Source: Manduca sexta (lineage: Eukaryota; Arthropoda; Insecta; Lepidoptera; Sphingidae). Taken from it: 64,000 bases of DNA. The notes beneath the pieces were generated by a model. The model was not told the origin of the DNA. It saw nothing but the letters and a program-made list of their open reading frames with translations, and did not search any database. This document shows, in pieces, positions 1-13,674 of this stretch. Position numbers and translations under genes: made by a program. The first letter of the stretch is position 1. Every line of letters begins with the position of its first letter. The DNA is taken from contig NC_051137.1 of assembly GCF_014839805.1 (NCBI RefSeq), positions 7,553,170-7,617,169 of the forward strand. Reading direction: 5' to 3'.

Positions 1-2063
1 AAAAGATATGCGCTCAGTGAACACTCGTTCATTAATTTCACCGCGTAAAATCTCTGCCAAATTATGTTGATTCCAGTATAAACGTTATTACTGTTTCAGA
101 ATCGTGTTCAAGTTTTCGTTATGCTCTTATCTATTCATGTTTACATGAATGTCATTCTTAGTATGTTTTTATATCCGAGTACTATAGTATTTTTTAAACC
201 TCTGTTTAAAATCGAATAATTTTACGTAACATAATTAAAGAAAACCATTAAATGCAAAATTTTATAAACTCTAATATTGTGATTTGCGTTATGAATATAA
301 ATGATTGTTTATCCTTCTTTAATAGTAATTATTTAACTAGACCGGGTCAGTGAAGTTTAGTTTAAATATAATAAACCCACACACATGTGAAATATAAATG
401 TACTATATATTACACAGATATCTGTACATTTATTTATGTAGAAATACGTTTTATTTATGTATTGAGATGTTTATTTATATCACCTCAAGATTTATTGGAT
501 GAGAATGCCTTTTAGAGTTAAGTAAAAATAAATTATAAATGGTGGCTACTGTTTTCACGAGTAGATATTCTTAAGTTATCCACTAGAATGTTTTACTCAA
601 GGAAATGACTCACAAAGTCAGTAATCACATAATGAGCGTTACAAATTATTGGCACAGAGCCTTAGTTTAAACCTGCAATGAGAAAGAGTATTAGTTCACA
701 ATAAATAATTTAAAATGTCTCTAGTCTCCACGCGGTAGTCAGAACCATTTTTTTAATAACGTATCGTACCTATTTATGTTTACTATGAATGAACCGGCTT
801 TTTATACAAGAGTAATCTTTAAATACTTTTTTTTAACGAAAATGCCTTTACCGACTCCTTCACTGTGGGCGGTTTCATAGGCGATGGCGATACATTACAA
901 TTCATCAGTTATCACGTACGGGTCGTATCTAAATCAATAAATTTAACCATGGCTATTGTAATACTCTAAGTGGCAGAAGATGATAGTTGTCTTTAAAAAA
1001 AACAATAAAGGAATAAGTCCGAGATGAGCCGCAGACCATAGTCTCTGGACGCAGGCTGCAAGCGACACTCCTGGTTTCTATGAATTTCTATGAAAATATT
1101 CCGAGCAACGCGACATTGTAGCATGAGGCCGTGGCGTGCGGCTGCGCCCGACCGCATCACGGACTTACCATTTTATTTTCGAGAAAATAAAAGACCAAAT
1201 GACTATGCGATGCCCGCCTGTGCAGTCGCTTCATTAGATTCCGCTTAAAGAACTCAATATTATACAAAACAGAAAGCTCATTATACTAAGTTTCTTTAGT
1301 ATCCTTCGTAATACGCATCAAATATTGACGTTGATCTATATTCCAAGAGTAAATTGCGTCTAAAATATGTAGTCTTATAAAGACATCAAAACGATCTCAG
1401 TACATTTGAAATCTGTGTCACAACGTAAGTAAAATACGTTTCCTTACGTTGAAATAATTTACATATCACGCTCTAATGAGGAAGACAAACATTGCGAGAT
1501 ATCACGACATAATATCCAATTTATGCGAAATTTTGAAACGTTGCATGGAAAGGCGGATGGGTAAACATTACATGAACGGATTTGTGAGTGATTACTTTTG
1601 ATTGTAATCTAATTATGCTTATTTATAATTAATGTTTACAGATGAAGTTTGTTTGTATGTTTAGCAAATACGATGAAGGAGAAAACCTTCTCCTACAATT
1701 CTTTTACTAATTTAAGAAATAAGTATCTATACCAAAATTCCTATTTTGGGATAAAAGGGACTATCCAGAATAGGAACTTTGTAACATGATCTTATGACTA
1801 CTGGTCATTATATTAGATGTTGTGAGTGATGAGGCGACCATATCGCGCGCCTGATAGTAAACGCCACTATTATAGACGCGAGATCATCCATCTTTAAATG
1901 TTATTTAATATGTGTTTCACAATTAAGAAAATCTTATGCTAAACAATGTTTTACAGATTGGGTGACGTAGGAGGGCATGTTTCCGCTATTTGATACGTGG
2001 CTCGCTCAATCTTAAAATTAGACAGCACCGCGTTGTGTAACACTCGTTATAAGATATAAACAA
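1..2063. other. AT-rich DNA, no gene seen
   Basis: AT-rich throughout except a GC-richer stretch at about 1020-1165. That stretch has acceptor- and donor-like words on the minus strand, but every frame across it meets a stop. On the gene model this is intronic. Confidence 0.5.
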
Positions 2064-2287
2064 ACACGCTTTTTATCCCCGAAGGGGTAGGTAAAGGCGC
2101 AACTTGTGCACCTATTTTCTTTTGTGTTAATTCCGTCCCATGATTTGATAGGGAGCGAGCCTATCGCCATATAGGGCATAAATTCCAAACTTCGTGCTGA
2201 TTTATTATTCTGCTCTACCTGGGAATCGAACTCGATACTTTAGAGCTGCAGTCATACCGTATTGCAACTATGCCACCGAAGAACTCA
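2064..2287 (-). mobile_element. tRNA-headed SINE, family A, old copy
   Basis: Minus strand: a tRNA-like head (A-box-like ...GGCATAGTTGC, degraded B box ...TTCGATTCCCAGG), then a body reading toward ...CGAGCCTATCGCC (plus orientation) and the shared 3' block CCCCGAAGGGGTAGG. It aligns along its length with the copies at 11307-11575 and 39066-39336 but is clearly more diverged, and it lacks the (TATG)n tail. It is therefore the oldest of the three. Confidence 0.75.
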
Positions 2288-5200
2288 TCATTTTAAAAGC
2301 TATATTTTAAGCCCCATAGGATAATTTTAAATGTTCTGGATTCTAATACCTAGTATATCTAATAAAATTGCTCATGCAGCTAGTCAATATTACCGGGCTA
2401 AGTAAAGCGATGCTACGTCCGGTTCCGCTGCAAGTTGCACTGAACTATCAAATCGAAATACGCTAACGGTCATATATTGATGTATGTTCGGTATCGTAAA
2501 CTTATGCAACATGTTCTCGACTTGCGAAGACAAACTTGCGAGTACACTTTTATACCCAACCAAAATATCTGTATATATTTGTATACTCTGTAAGTAACAT
2601 GAATTTTCACTAAGCTAATTCTTCAGTATCTTTTTCTGATGTATATTCAATTGGAAACATAATTATGAGTAATGCTCACTAATGTTATATCTTATCACGT
2701 TTATATCTGTAAAGGGCAGAAGGTCAAATGAATTCCTTATTTCAGCAATCCACAATAATCAATAAAATCGCTTAGGAATATTGTAAAAAAAATAAATTAA
2801 AATAAGTCTACTGTTGACGTTAGTAGATTAACTGCAGGATTTAATGAAGGTACAATGTACATTGCATAGTCGCGCTCAAAGTTTAGCGAGAACACTAGTT
2901 GAGATCGTTTATCGTAACAATTCTACGTTTAACATGTAAGTTCGAATGCGAGTGTAAAGGAAAGCAAAAACTATATTTTTCTCACATTGCCCGCGCTGAG
3001 TTAAATCTTTCTTTCAGTCTCATATCACAGATTTGTAATTTGTGAAACTGAAGTATAATTTATACGTATTTTCCTTACTCATATACTATTTGTTAATACA
3101 AAATCCTTAAAACAATCGTTGTAACATTCCTTAATTCCTGGAACACAATGAGACCCAGAAACAGTACGGACAGATTGATCGAATTTTGTACAAACTTTGG
3201 ATAGAACATACCCAAGTCAAATTCAGCAACTGGGGTACATAATGGATTTAAATCGTATTTCCTTTATTGGTAACTGGTGAGGGAGGTTTCGACACCCGAC
3301 AGCCAGCTTTACAGCCCTCCTATCGATGATATTAATAAAGTTTTATTACAATACGTTTCAACTGTTACGCAAATACTATTTTACATATGTTCAACCACAG
3401 ATAACAATCAAAAATATGGTAAATATCAATATCATATCAATGACAGATTTTCCATTTTTGAAAAAAAAAATACTGGATTATTTTTATTTGTTAAAATTAT
3501 ATGTAAATTAAGCAGACCAGATTACACATCCTAGAGATTTATCAGACTCTGTGAGAACTAGAGGCAAATGCGCGCGGGCTGCGGCTCATTAATGTTAATA
3601 GTGGCACATTAATCTCTGTTGATGAATGTAATTATGAGCATTTACGTTACATCGAAGTCGAGATGAATCCTTGCATTAGTCGCCTAATCTGTGAACAATT
3701 TTATACAACTAAGTAACGAACAAGTCGCTCGCCTCATCGTGAGCGCCAGACTTGCCAAACACACTTTGCAAAATCGTTCAGAGTTCAGTAAAACTAAATG
3801 CCACCATAATACGTCTCAATATACCCAGTAATTAAATTGCCAATATCATTCAAACAAGAATAAAAACAAGAATAAATTACAAAACAATTGTTGTTGTTCA
3901 ACAATTACTTGGAATCATAAACGGAATAATACAGCTTTCTCAAAACAGGTACATTTAGCACCGACGCCGCCGTATTAATATCAACAAAGTTTTTTTTTTG
4001 TGACCTCAGCTCTTGAAATGTTCCTTGTCCCCAGCTGGTGTTGTTTTAAACAGTTTTCTTCAAGTAAATACATTTTTGTTCTTAGCTATTAATGTACCAA
4101 ATGAAGTTGCCTGTTTTAAAGGTCACGTAAGTTCTATGAACTTGCCATTTAATTTATAAAAAAGTAGCAAACATTCGTAGACACTCAAAAGTTGTGTGAG
4201 GTTATATAAAAAAGAAGCTTCAACATTTGTAAATTTATAAGGTGAATATAAACTCTGCAAATCATAGATATGGGTAGAGCTGGTTCTGCATCTGCCTGCT
4301 TATTCAGAGATAAAAGGACCAGCTTAATTAACAGATACCGTTTGAAGAAAAATAGCAAATTTAATGATTACTATGCAGGCTTTAAAAACAAAACCCAATA
4401 AATTGTAAAATAATGGAATAGCACAACAAGAGAAATATTTATGCCATTTTTTTTTTATAAAATTTCGAAAATTGTCAACGAAACGCGATGAAAGGATCTT
4501 AAATTGAAAATGCCTTTGGACGTTTATTCGGTGTTTACTACGAAAAACGTCCACTCTCAAAATAATCATCCTGCACACCAAATGCATTCATTCAGCTTGT
4601 AGTTGTTGAATGAAGTATTTCGTTTGACAAACGGAACAACGCATTTTTGTCGCTGTTTCGGGAAACTGCAGGCATAAAATTCGGCTTTTTTAAATATTGA
4701 CAAAAAAATGTTTGAAAAGTGTTATTGCCTGAAAAGCCTTTTTCGGTCGCACAAACAAAATATTTTAGAGCGCTGTGTGCTTAAATAAATTATGACTAAA
4801 TTAATTTTGGTAGTTTACTCGCGGTAAAGTCCTTTTTTTTGTTTTGCCTATGCATACGGATAGAACATGCTAGTCGAAATATTTCTAGTAAGTATAAAAA
4901 CGCGTTATTTGCAACATACTTTTATATTTCCCGATGAAGCTAAATGGCTACGCGCTTGTATTTTGTCCCGTGGCCAAGTTTTAACAAGTTTCTTAAAACA
5001 ATGACATCCTTACCTGACAAACTTATTTGTGCACAGCTTTTCTTTTACAAGAAATTTTGATAGTGTAGTTTATAAGATATTTTTTGTTTCACTTACAGTT
5101 AGTATTCGAAATTTATTTTTATCAACACTTAATGTTTAATATTTCCTCTCTTTAGAAAATCTCTTTCTGTCGAGGGCAATAATTAATGAATTTGTATATA

Positions 5201-8200
5201 TTCTACTACTCGACTAAAGTGAGGTATGATAAGGACTATAACCTAAAAGGAAAAGCAATTTCGTGTGTCCCAATACATCTCTTCAAACATATTTAAACAT
5301 GAGTGTGTGTGACTGATGAATGGATCAAAGCAAACCACATGCGTGGAAGGCTTTCTAATTAACAAACGATGTTTCTGAACAAACACTAGACCACATCGCG
5401 TTTTGAGAACGGTTGTAATCTAGTCCGTAAAGTACTGATTGTGAAACCTCACATTAAAGTTCACAGACAGAATACAGCCCGCTGTTCGGGGAACACATTC
5501 AGAGCCACTATTGTAAGATTTATTACATAACAACAATAACAAGGAAAGGACTCGTAATCATGCCGCTGTTAACCAATAAACATAGATATAAAGTGAGTTG
5601 ACAAATACAAATTAGTATCCTGGCGGAGTCTATTGTTTTATTTATGTGCGGGAGTCCTATACACGCCGCCGCGCCGCACTGAGCCAATAAAAAGAAGGAT
5701 TACGGTTCATATGTTTTTTATAGCTGTTATCTTTCTTATTTCCGCTTTATGGAATGGTTTTCGAGCATTACTAGAAATAAATTAGGTTTGAAAGCACTTA
5801 AATGGAATCCTTTGTATAGTGACAGAAGTTATGGATGGTTAGAGCACAGATGCTTTCGTCCGTTTTTTGTGAAATATGTGCGTACTAAAATTTCAGTTAT
5901 AGCATTAGTACCCTTAAATATATAATACATTTTACGACAATTCGCGGAATGGTATTTCTAAATAAGAATACTTCGTAATAATATCCGTTAAATCGATATT
6001 AATTTATGGATTATATTAACAGCTGAAAACATCGAGGTCATTGCTGAAACACTGACACAGCGCAAATTTATATTACATTTTATTAGTAAATTATTCGTTA
6101 ATGGTATTAGAAAGCCCAGGGGAAATACGTTACTATATCTTTTTATAATCGAAATCTTTTTGTGCCTGTAATGTTATTCACGCAAAACGGATTCTAAAAC
6201 CATTGTTGTAATTGTTGACAACGTGCGAATAAAAACTAACTATCTTAACTATTACAATAACACAATATAAATGATTGCTGACTAATATAATGTTACACCA
6301 ATTACTCCATTACTTAATTAGTTGTCAAAGGATTTTTGAGTCATCGCTTCAACTAATCCACAAAAGGCCATCACTTACTAAGTTACTGCAATTCACTGTA
6401 TTTTATTGCAAAAGATGTACTGTCTACTTTCAGTTTCATCCCAACATAAAACGACAAGTCACGGCGGAATGAACCTTTCCCGATCTAAGCTCCGAGAGCG
6501 CGGTACGTGCTCGAGTGATTTTTTAGCAGTGACAGTATCATCGGGCTAAAGAAATCTATACAAGTAAGTGGCGATGTCAACGCAGCTGTGGTTCGAGACA
6601 CTCTACATTATCCCACGAGACGGCGGGCCTCTAATGGCGCCGCACTCATAAATACAAGGCCTGCATGAACCGACAACGTTACTAAATATCACGAAAAAAT
6701 ATATTTTAAAACCGGGCTCCGTCACTTGCTATTGGTATGCAAAGTATAACCGTTGTTTTATCACCGCGCGACACGCCCCATATGGCGCTACGGCCGCGGA
6801 CAGATTGTATAAATCTTTTATATTTTTGCCTCGTTTCTATATTTTTACACGGACTATGCATATTTACCGATGTTAATTATAAAAATAGCGCAAGCCGTTG
6901 GAATGTTTGTGTTTCTTTGATTCATATAATATCTTTGTTATTGGCAAACGTGGAGTCCAGTTTAAAGGGGCTGGTAGCAACGAGTCGCCGGGTCACGACA
7001 GAATGACGCAGAGCGACAAACGCAAGGAAATTACTCCGCTTGGCCGGGAAATTGAGATGCTTCTCGTAAAAACGAGCTTTGACTTTCTTAATGTGAACAT
7101 AGAACAAATCTAACCATCATAAGTTTAATGCATGCTATTTAAATGTGACTAAATTTTATTAAACCAAATCTTTAAATCCGAAATGGGTCTAGACGTAGAA
7201 TGATAAAACTTTAATAGCCATTTAAAAATTTTGCATTAATATAACTGTTATGTGGGTAAGTATAACAACTTTTATTAAAATGAGATATTCACATTAGAAA
7301 GAATTTGGTATTAAAATTCGTTTGTAAATCTTCTTTATATGTAAATTACAAAGTACTCATGTCTGACTGTTTCAAACTTTAGTTCTAAATAATGGAGCAT
7401 GTTATAACAGTGTTAAACATTAGTGAAGGTGCTGAATAAGCGAATACGTATTACAAGAAGCAAACGTAATAACGAACGCGGGTACGAAAGGTTAAGTCTT
7501 AGAGCTATGACACAGAATACTTTTAACCTCTACATAGATTTCAAAGGCGCAGACTGAAGTCAGCCGTAAAATATATTAAGATTAAAATTCTATTCAGGCG
7601 GGATTGTAGACGTGTGAGATCTAGGAACTAAGGGCAAATGCCACTTTTGAATATATAAATTGGCTAATACATACATAATACATACAAAGGGGAATGCATC
7701 GGATTTATTTGTTTGTCATCCGTATTCATAACGGCTTGTATTGGTTTATGGCACGGCATTGTTTCGAATGAACTACATTACGATGATTGCAGCACTATAA
7801 TAGAGGAAATTACATTTAGTCGAATAGGAAAATAAAATTGAGACAAATATTTTTAGTAATAACTGTGTTAAAAGAAGAAATATCTAAGGTTACATTAAGA
7901 CGAAAGATAAAAAAGGAATATATAATTCAAAAAGTCCATAGCAACCGCAACTTGTACCAACTTGGGATTACAGAACAATTTACATATCTCACTTTTTTAT
8001 TAGATTATAACAGCCTGGAACATAAAAAGTTGGTAGACAAGTATTGTGACGTAATTATTCCAATGGGGCAAATTGTGTGTGAAACGTTAGAACAATAAAT
8101 AACAATACCTCGTTGAGACAATGAAAATGAAAATTCCATTAACAATAATGCAATTGAACTACCTAAGGTTTCAGTGATCCTTTCTCGCCCGTAAACAATT

Positions 8201-9348
8201 GTATAAAAAGATATTGGAAGAAACATAAATAATGGCGCCGAAAAACACTTGCGACGGCGCAAAAGTAATTTGACGACGGTCCAACTTAAGTTCCCTTTTA
8301 GATATTAATTTTTATGGTTCAGATTTTTTTTACGAAAAACTTAGTGGACCTGGAAAATTTTCGTCAAGTTAAAAAAACCTCCATTTGGCATTACAGATAC
8401 TTTTTGAAATAACATACTAAAATTCAAAGTAAAATTTCAACCGAATATTTTTTGAGGCAGAGAAAGACGTCGGCGCGGCGGCCTTCGCTTTTAACTACAT
8501 TTCGGTTTATAATTCATAACGAACTGGATATAAAATATTTATAGAATCTTGCGAAATACCTACTTTAGAAAAGCCTTATCAATATAAATTTACCAAGTTA
8601 AAGATTATATGGGATTTTTCTAGGAAGGATGGCTGGACTTTATTAAAATTTAAAACAATACATTAATCGTCCATATTTATCGTTTTTTATTTATTACGAA
8701 TATTTTGAAACCATTAGGCGTAAATGTAAACAAAAAAGCCGCAGCGTCATCAGATAGGAAGCCCGCTGGGGAGTGAGTGTGACGGAATTTAAAACTGTCA
8801 CTGATAAGAACACTAACTCATAATAATGGTTTCGACCCGCCGCATACAGTTCTCGTAAACCGGCCACCGTCACGTCGCTTCCAATTTCAGCTATATTTAT
8901 ATTTTATGGGCCTAACGTTACCAATTAGACCTAAGTGCCACACTTAAACGTTACATTCGAAATTTTAGTGTGGTTGGTTCATGCTTTGCTGCAGTTACAA
9001 AACTACTCATTAAATAAAAATGTATCAAGCGATACATATTACAAGAATATATTCGGAAAGGGATTTTAATAAAAACTTTGTTGAAATTTTAGCAACGGTG
9101 TAGATGAGTTCTCTACGTTCATTCCTGTAGAGAAACGACATGTCGTCGAGCATAAGTTCCTCTGGAGAACTTGGACATGCATTGAGATATCTAGGTGTGT
9201 AAAGTCGTATGCGGCAGCGACATCCAAACTTTGTTTTATTTGAGTTACCCGGCATAAATGTGCGACGTACGATTGCACTATAAAGTCGGTATAACACTGT
9301 CAACATACTTTCCGACAATCTCAAAGATATATTACAATAAAGAGGTGG
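2288..9348. other. AT-rich DNA, no gene seen
   Basis: No exon with splice sites and codon bias was found. GC-richer islands at about 6470-6800 and 6960-7060 contain open frames but no convincing splice or start signals. Homopolymer runs and short inverted repeats are at the level expected for AT-rich sequence. Confidence 0.45.
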
Positions 9349-9411
9349 ATATGCGATTACCATTTACGCAATCTGAAGAACTGCGTAAATGGTAATTGTA
9401 TCATATGCGAT
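9349..9411. repeat. Perfect 15-bp stem-loop flanked by a 9-bp direct repeat
   Basis: ATTACCATTTACGCA (9356-9370) pairs exactly with TGCGTAAATGGTAAT (9382-9396) across an 11-base loop. The word ATATGCGAT occurs at 9349-9357 and again at 9403-9411, so it flanks the hairpin in direct orientation and overlaps its left arm by two bases. It could be a tiny fold-back insertion with a target duplication, or chance plus local slippage. Confidence 0.6.
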
Positions 9412-10404
9412 ATATATAATATATTGATTCTCCGTATTTTTTGTTCGTACCAGTCTAAATACGTTAATGCTTTTGTATGACACAAATGTCAAGAAATGTG
9501 TAAGCGGGCGTACGAAACATTTTCGTTTTATTTGTTAGGATAATTATTTATATTAATATGGTAGATCAATACGTTTTAAATATCATTGCCACTATCCCGT
9601 ATTATTATAAGTATTCTTCTCAAATTAAGGTCTAGACACTTTCCAACGAATTTGTTGTTTAGGAAAATAGGCAGCAGTGACGACGCAGTTTGTTCGAATA
9701 TATTTTATTATGAATATTAATATTGAACAATGCACTGACCTCTTTTCAACTACACTATAGACGAGGGAAAAAGTGTAGTTAGTCGAGCATAGTCAATTAA
9801 GGAAACCAATTAAGTGCGAAATATAATTATTATATAGCACATTATTATAATACAACGGATGGACGATGTATGTTATATCGGATGGTTAATTACTGATAAT
9901 TCCAATATAGAGAATATTCTCTCTAAGGCTCCTTCTCGCGAACAACAACCGACAAACAACGTTAACTGGTAAATACTATGAGCTGAAGGAATATATTTAA
10001 TAAATACACAGCTTAAGATGTATTCGAGGAAGTTTTTGATGGGTCTGATGTACTTTTAGAACTTTGCTCTGCATTTTGAAAACTGGAGATTTGTTTTTTC
10101 GATTTATAAAAATTAGACATTACTTTCTAGAACGATTTTATAGACCTCTGTTAGATATCCTACCATCTCAGAGGCCACTAAGCATTTAATTATGGATTTT
10201 TCTAGGCTAATGCCGAGTACTCGCATACACATATTTTTTGCAGATGGCGTTGGCATCGCATACATGTAGCTATGAACCGCTACAGTGATTGAGAGATTTT
10301 TATAGCCGGAAAGGCTTTCCACGCAGTTATTTATATGTCTAAACCCTTACATAAGATGTGTGTTTTATTAAGAACGCTTTCTCAGGAACTATAAGGCATA
10401 CATA

Positions 10405-10605
10405 TAAAAGTAACTATTTTGATCTGCCTGTCTATTACGCTTTCACGGCTGAACGACTAAACCGAATTCGACAAAATTCGGTATGAAGATAGTTTGAGAT
10501 GCTGGTAAGGCCATAAGCTATTTTTATCTCAGGAAAATATATAGCATAACTTTTATCCCGAAAAAACTATTCCACAAGGGTAGAGCCGGGAGCAAAAGTT
10601 ATTAA
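10405..10605 (+). mobile_element. Degraded Helitron-like element (3' part)
   Basis: It carries the family core CAGGAAAATATATAGC...CTTTTATCCCG and ends near GGGTAGAGCCGGGAGCAAAAG. This matches the 3' end of the better copy at 58488-58696 (GGGCGGAGCCGCGAGCAAAAG followed by CTAG). The terminal CTAG has decayed here and the 5' end is not clear. Confidence 0.55.
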
Positions 10606-11306
10606 CTAATAAGCTTGATAAATGGTAGTAAATAAAATGGTTTGCTGGGCAGCGGTTGTTAATGTCACCATACTACAAGAAGCTCGTAAAAGCCGAAACA
10701 GATAAAACGTCTAACTACTTAGATTTGGCACACGAGGTTATTGACACATGAGATGTTTACTCGACGATCACTTTTGCCAATAATGGTTTCCAGACTATCC
10801 ATTTGGCTGATATACAGAACCGCGATCAAAATCTAGTTTCTGTTTTTTTTAGTAAAAAAAAAAGTGTTAGGTGTTGTCATAGTTCGAGTGCTGAAGCAGA
10901 CCACGGTCTGATCTCAGAACGTGGTCTCCTATTTTCTAATCTATGCATCCTAGTTCTCGTTCCACAAACAAAAAATCTGTATAAACGATATATTAAAAAA
11001 TTACGTTTAAAAAGATAAATATAATAATAATAAAAAAGTTATTTGTTTTCCTTGGCACAATTATTAATTTCGGCCATTTTTATTAATTCGTTTTATTGTC
11101 TCATCTGTCAAAATGGCAGCGTAGGTGGACTATGAACGATGGTGCAAATTTGATTTTGGTTTGATAATAATTTGTATAGTTATTTATTTGCTAAAAAATG
11201 TATCTCTTGAACATGGAAAACAAATTTGTTTGTTAAGTTAAAGACATACAATTTATACTATTCATACCCACTTTAATTTATTCAAAAATAGCTGCATCTA
11301 TTGCAG

Positions 11307-11575
11307 ATACATACATAAATACATAACATCACGCATTTTATCCCCGAAGGGGTATGCAGAGGCGCAACTAGGGCACCCACTTTTCGCCAAGTATGTTCCG
11401 TCCCATGATGTGATAGGGGGCGAGCCTAACGCCATATCGGGCACAAATTCCAGACTTCGGGCTGATACTGAACAGAAAAACCCAAATATCACTTTGCCCG
11501 ACCCGGGATTCGAACCCAGGACCTCAGAGTGCTATTGTACCGGACATGCAATACAACTACGCCACCGAGGCAGTC
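11307..11575 (-). mobile_element. tRNA-headed SINE, family A, good copy
   Basis: Minus strand: starts CTGCCTCGGTGGCGTAGTTG (A box), has a near-perfect B box GGTTCGAATCCC, then the body GATATTTGGGTTTTTCTG and the 3' block CCCCTTCGGGG. It ends in a decayed (TATG)n-type tail seen on the plus strand as ATACATACATAAATACAT (about 11307-11326). It is nearly identical over its length to the copy at 39066-39336. The head is a Pol III promoter remnant, not a functional tRNA gene: no cloverleaf or acceptor stem is kept. Confidence 0.85.
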
Positions 11576-13427
11576 ATATAGGTCTATTGCAGATCACAGA
11601 CACAAAACTAAAACAAATTACCACAACTCGTAAAAGAACTAAATAAGTATATGAACTTACAATTTTGAGTTTCCTTTAAATAATTTTCATAGTAAGTAGT
11701 ATAAAGATTCTTTTTTAATTTTTTATTACAATTATTTTTAATATAAAACAGTATTACTGAGGGTTTATCATCAAAACTGATGTCATAAATATCTCTAGTG
11801 ATTGATGTTTAACTAATCACTCCAATACCAAAACATACGGGTGAATCGATATTTCTTATGCAAAACTAGACATTAATACAAATTATCCAAGACAGTTATT
11901 GTAAGTCGTAAACGGCTGACAACTGGTGTTATCTGAGACAAGCCAGACGCGGTCGTAACTCGCAGATGAAACGATCGATATGCATTCACCGCAAATCTAT
12001 CCAGAATCCTATCGGGTTATGATGTTACCATAAAGTCGTTGTGACACGAGATATAACTTCTTTGAAATTTGTTTAGTTACATTTCCTTTTACATGAAACT
12101 CTTCCTCCCCACATACTTTTCTACCTGCGCCTTTTACTTTCTCCAATGTGAGTTCGCACACTTTTTCCCGCCTGTTGCTGTAATTATTAATTTAAGTTTA
12201 AAAAGGCGATATTGAACACCCCCCATCCCTGCCCCATACAACCCTTCAGGACAATATTTTTTTACATGAACTGTCATAAACAATAGAAATTAACAGTTAT
12301 CAGCAGTGCAAAAACGTCGTAAGTAAAACACATAAAACATTTATACTATTTGAAATATTATTTAATACATTTTTCATTCCATTTTATTATATTTTCGGAA
12401 AATATTCTAAACCTCGTCTGTCAAGACAAGACCGTTCGAAATTACCCTCTTTGATTGCACCATAACTACAGGACGTCTTAATTATTCTAGTTAGATTAGT
12501 CAGACCAAAAGCCTACTGAATTTGTTTCGCTGCCGGTGCGATGTTGAGACGAATCGTGATAAACTAAGCCCGCTTAGCTTGTTTCGTTGGATTTTGTCAG
12601 GCAGGGTTGCATTTGGATCTAGTAGTACGAAGATTCAGGAAATAGCCATGGTTGAGTGCCTTTAACATTATACTATTATATATTACGTAAAATTGAGTTC
12701 CTTTTTTGAGTTATAAAGAAAAGTTAAAGAAAGTTTATTTCTAAAAAGACAAGGAACTACATTTTAATGCTACGACGCAATGTCGAAACATGTGGAGCGA
12801 CTGACTTCATTTCTACGAATTAGCGAAAGCATTCGAGGAGTAGGAAAGCATCGAAGCATTTTATATTGTAATTTCTCCCGAAACGTCGGAAGAATATTAT
12901 AACATAAAAAACGCGATAAAATCCGTAATATAGTTCTATTTCAATGTCTAACATAAAGATTAAGATGTTATAAAGGATATAATATTCCTCAGTAAAGGCT
13001 AGGTGCACATAGGTATAATACAAGTGGCTGCGCTTGCAACGAATCTTGTATCCGTGTAGTCCAACTATAGAACCATACTTATAGAATAAAAATCAAAACT
13101 ACAACCGTCATTATTAGCAAAAATATTCGTCGTTATGGATAATTGCACGTTTTGGTAGACGTGTAAAGACTAGTATGCGCTTTAATTAAGTAAACAACGA
13201 CGACATGCGCGGGCGCGCCATCTTCTGTAAGGCAAATGTACTATGCCCATAACCTTCACGCACGTCTAGCAATAAGTTGAAAAGTTTTTTCGAACAATCA
13301 AACATTATTATTGAAAATATATTGATGGGATTACTTATTGAATGTTATCTACCCTTTTAATATACGAATTTTTAATTATACTAACATACGTCACATAGGA
13401 ATCTCGCGAGTATGAACCACTGGTTGA

Positions 13428-13443
13428 TACTGTACGTACAGTA
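13428..13443. repeat. 16-bp perfect palindrome
   Basis: TACTGTACGTACAGTA is its own reverse complement. It could be a dimeric transcription-factor site, but no partner motif supports this. Confidence 0.5.
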
Positions 13444-13654
13444 ATAACTATTTTATTAAACTTTTTTTCATTATCCATACAATAAAACGATACTAAATCT
13501 TACACTGACTATTTCCGTCACATCAACCCGGTAAAATTAGAATCATATTCAAGAAATCTAGATGAAGCTTGTTTATAAAGTATAAATAATGTGAATAAAA
13601 TTGCCGCTTTTTGAAACGTTATCGGCAGCTGAATTCCATTTCACTCCTCGGCTG

Positions 13655-13674
13655 TTTTAATAGGCCTATTAAAA
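13655..13674. repeat. 20-bp perfect palindrome
   Basis: TTTTAATAGGCCTATTAAAA is a perfect palindrome centred on AGGCCT. Function unknown. Confidence 0.55.

Noticed and set aside
1020..1170. Possible minus-strand exon in a GC-richer stretch
   Set aside because: Each acceptor-like AG leads into a stop before any donor, in every phase.
9025..9363. 112-codon minus-strand frame
   Set aside because: It has an ATG, but the length is within chance for this much AT-rich DNA. No family is recognised, a second frame is open over the same stretch, and there are no promoter or splice signals.
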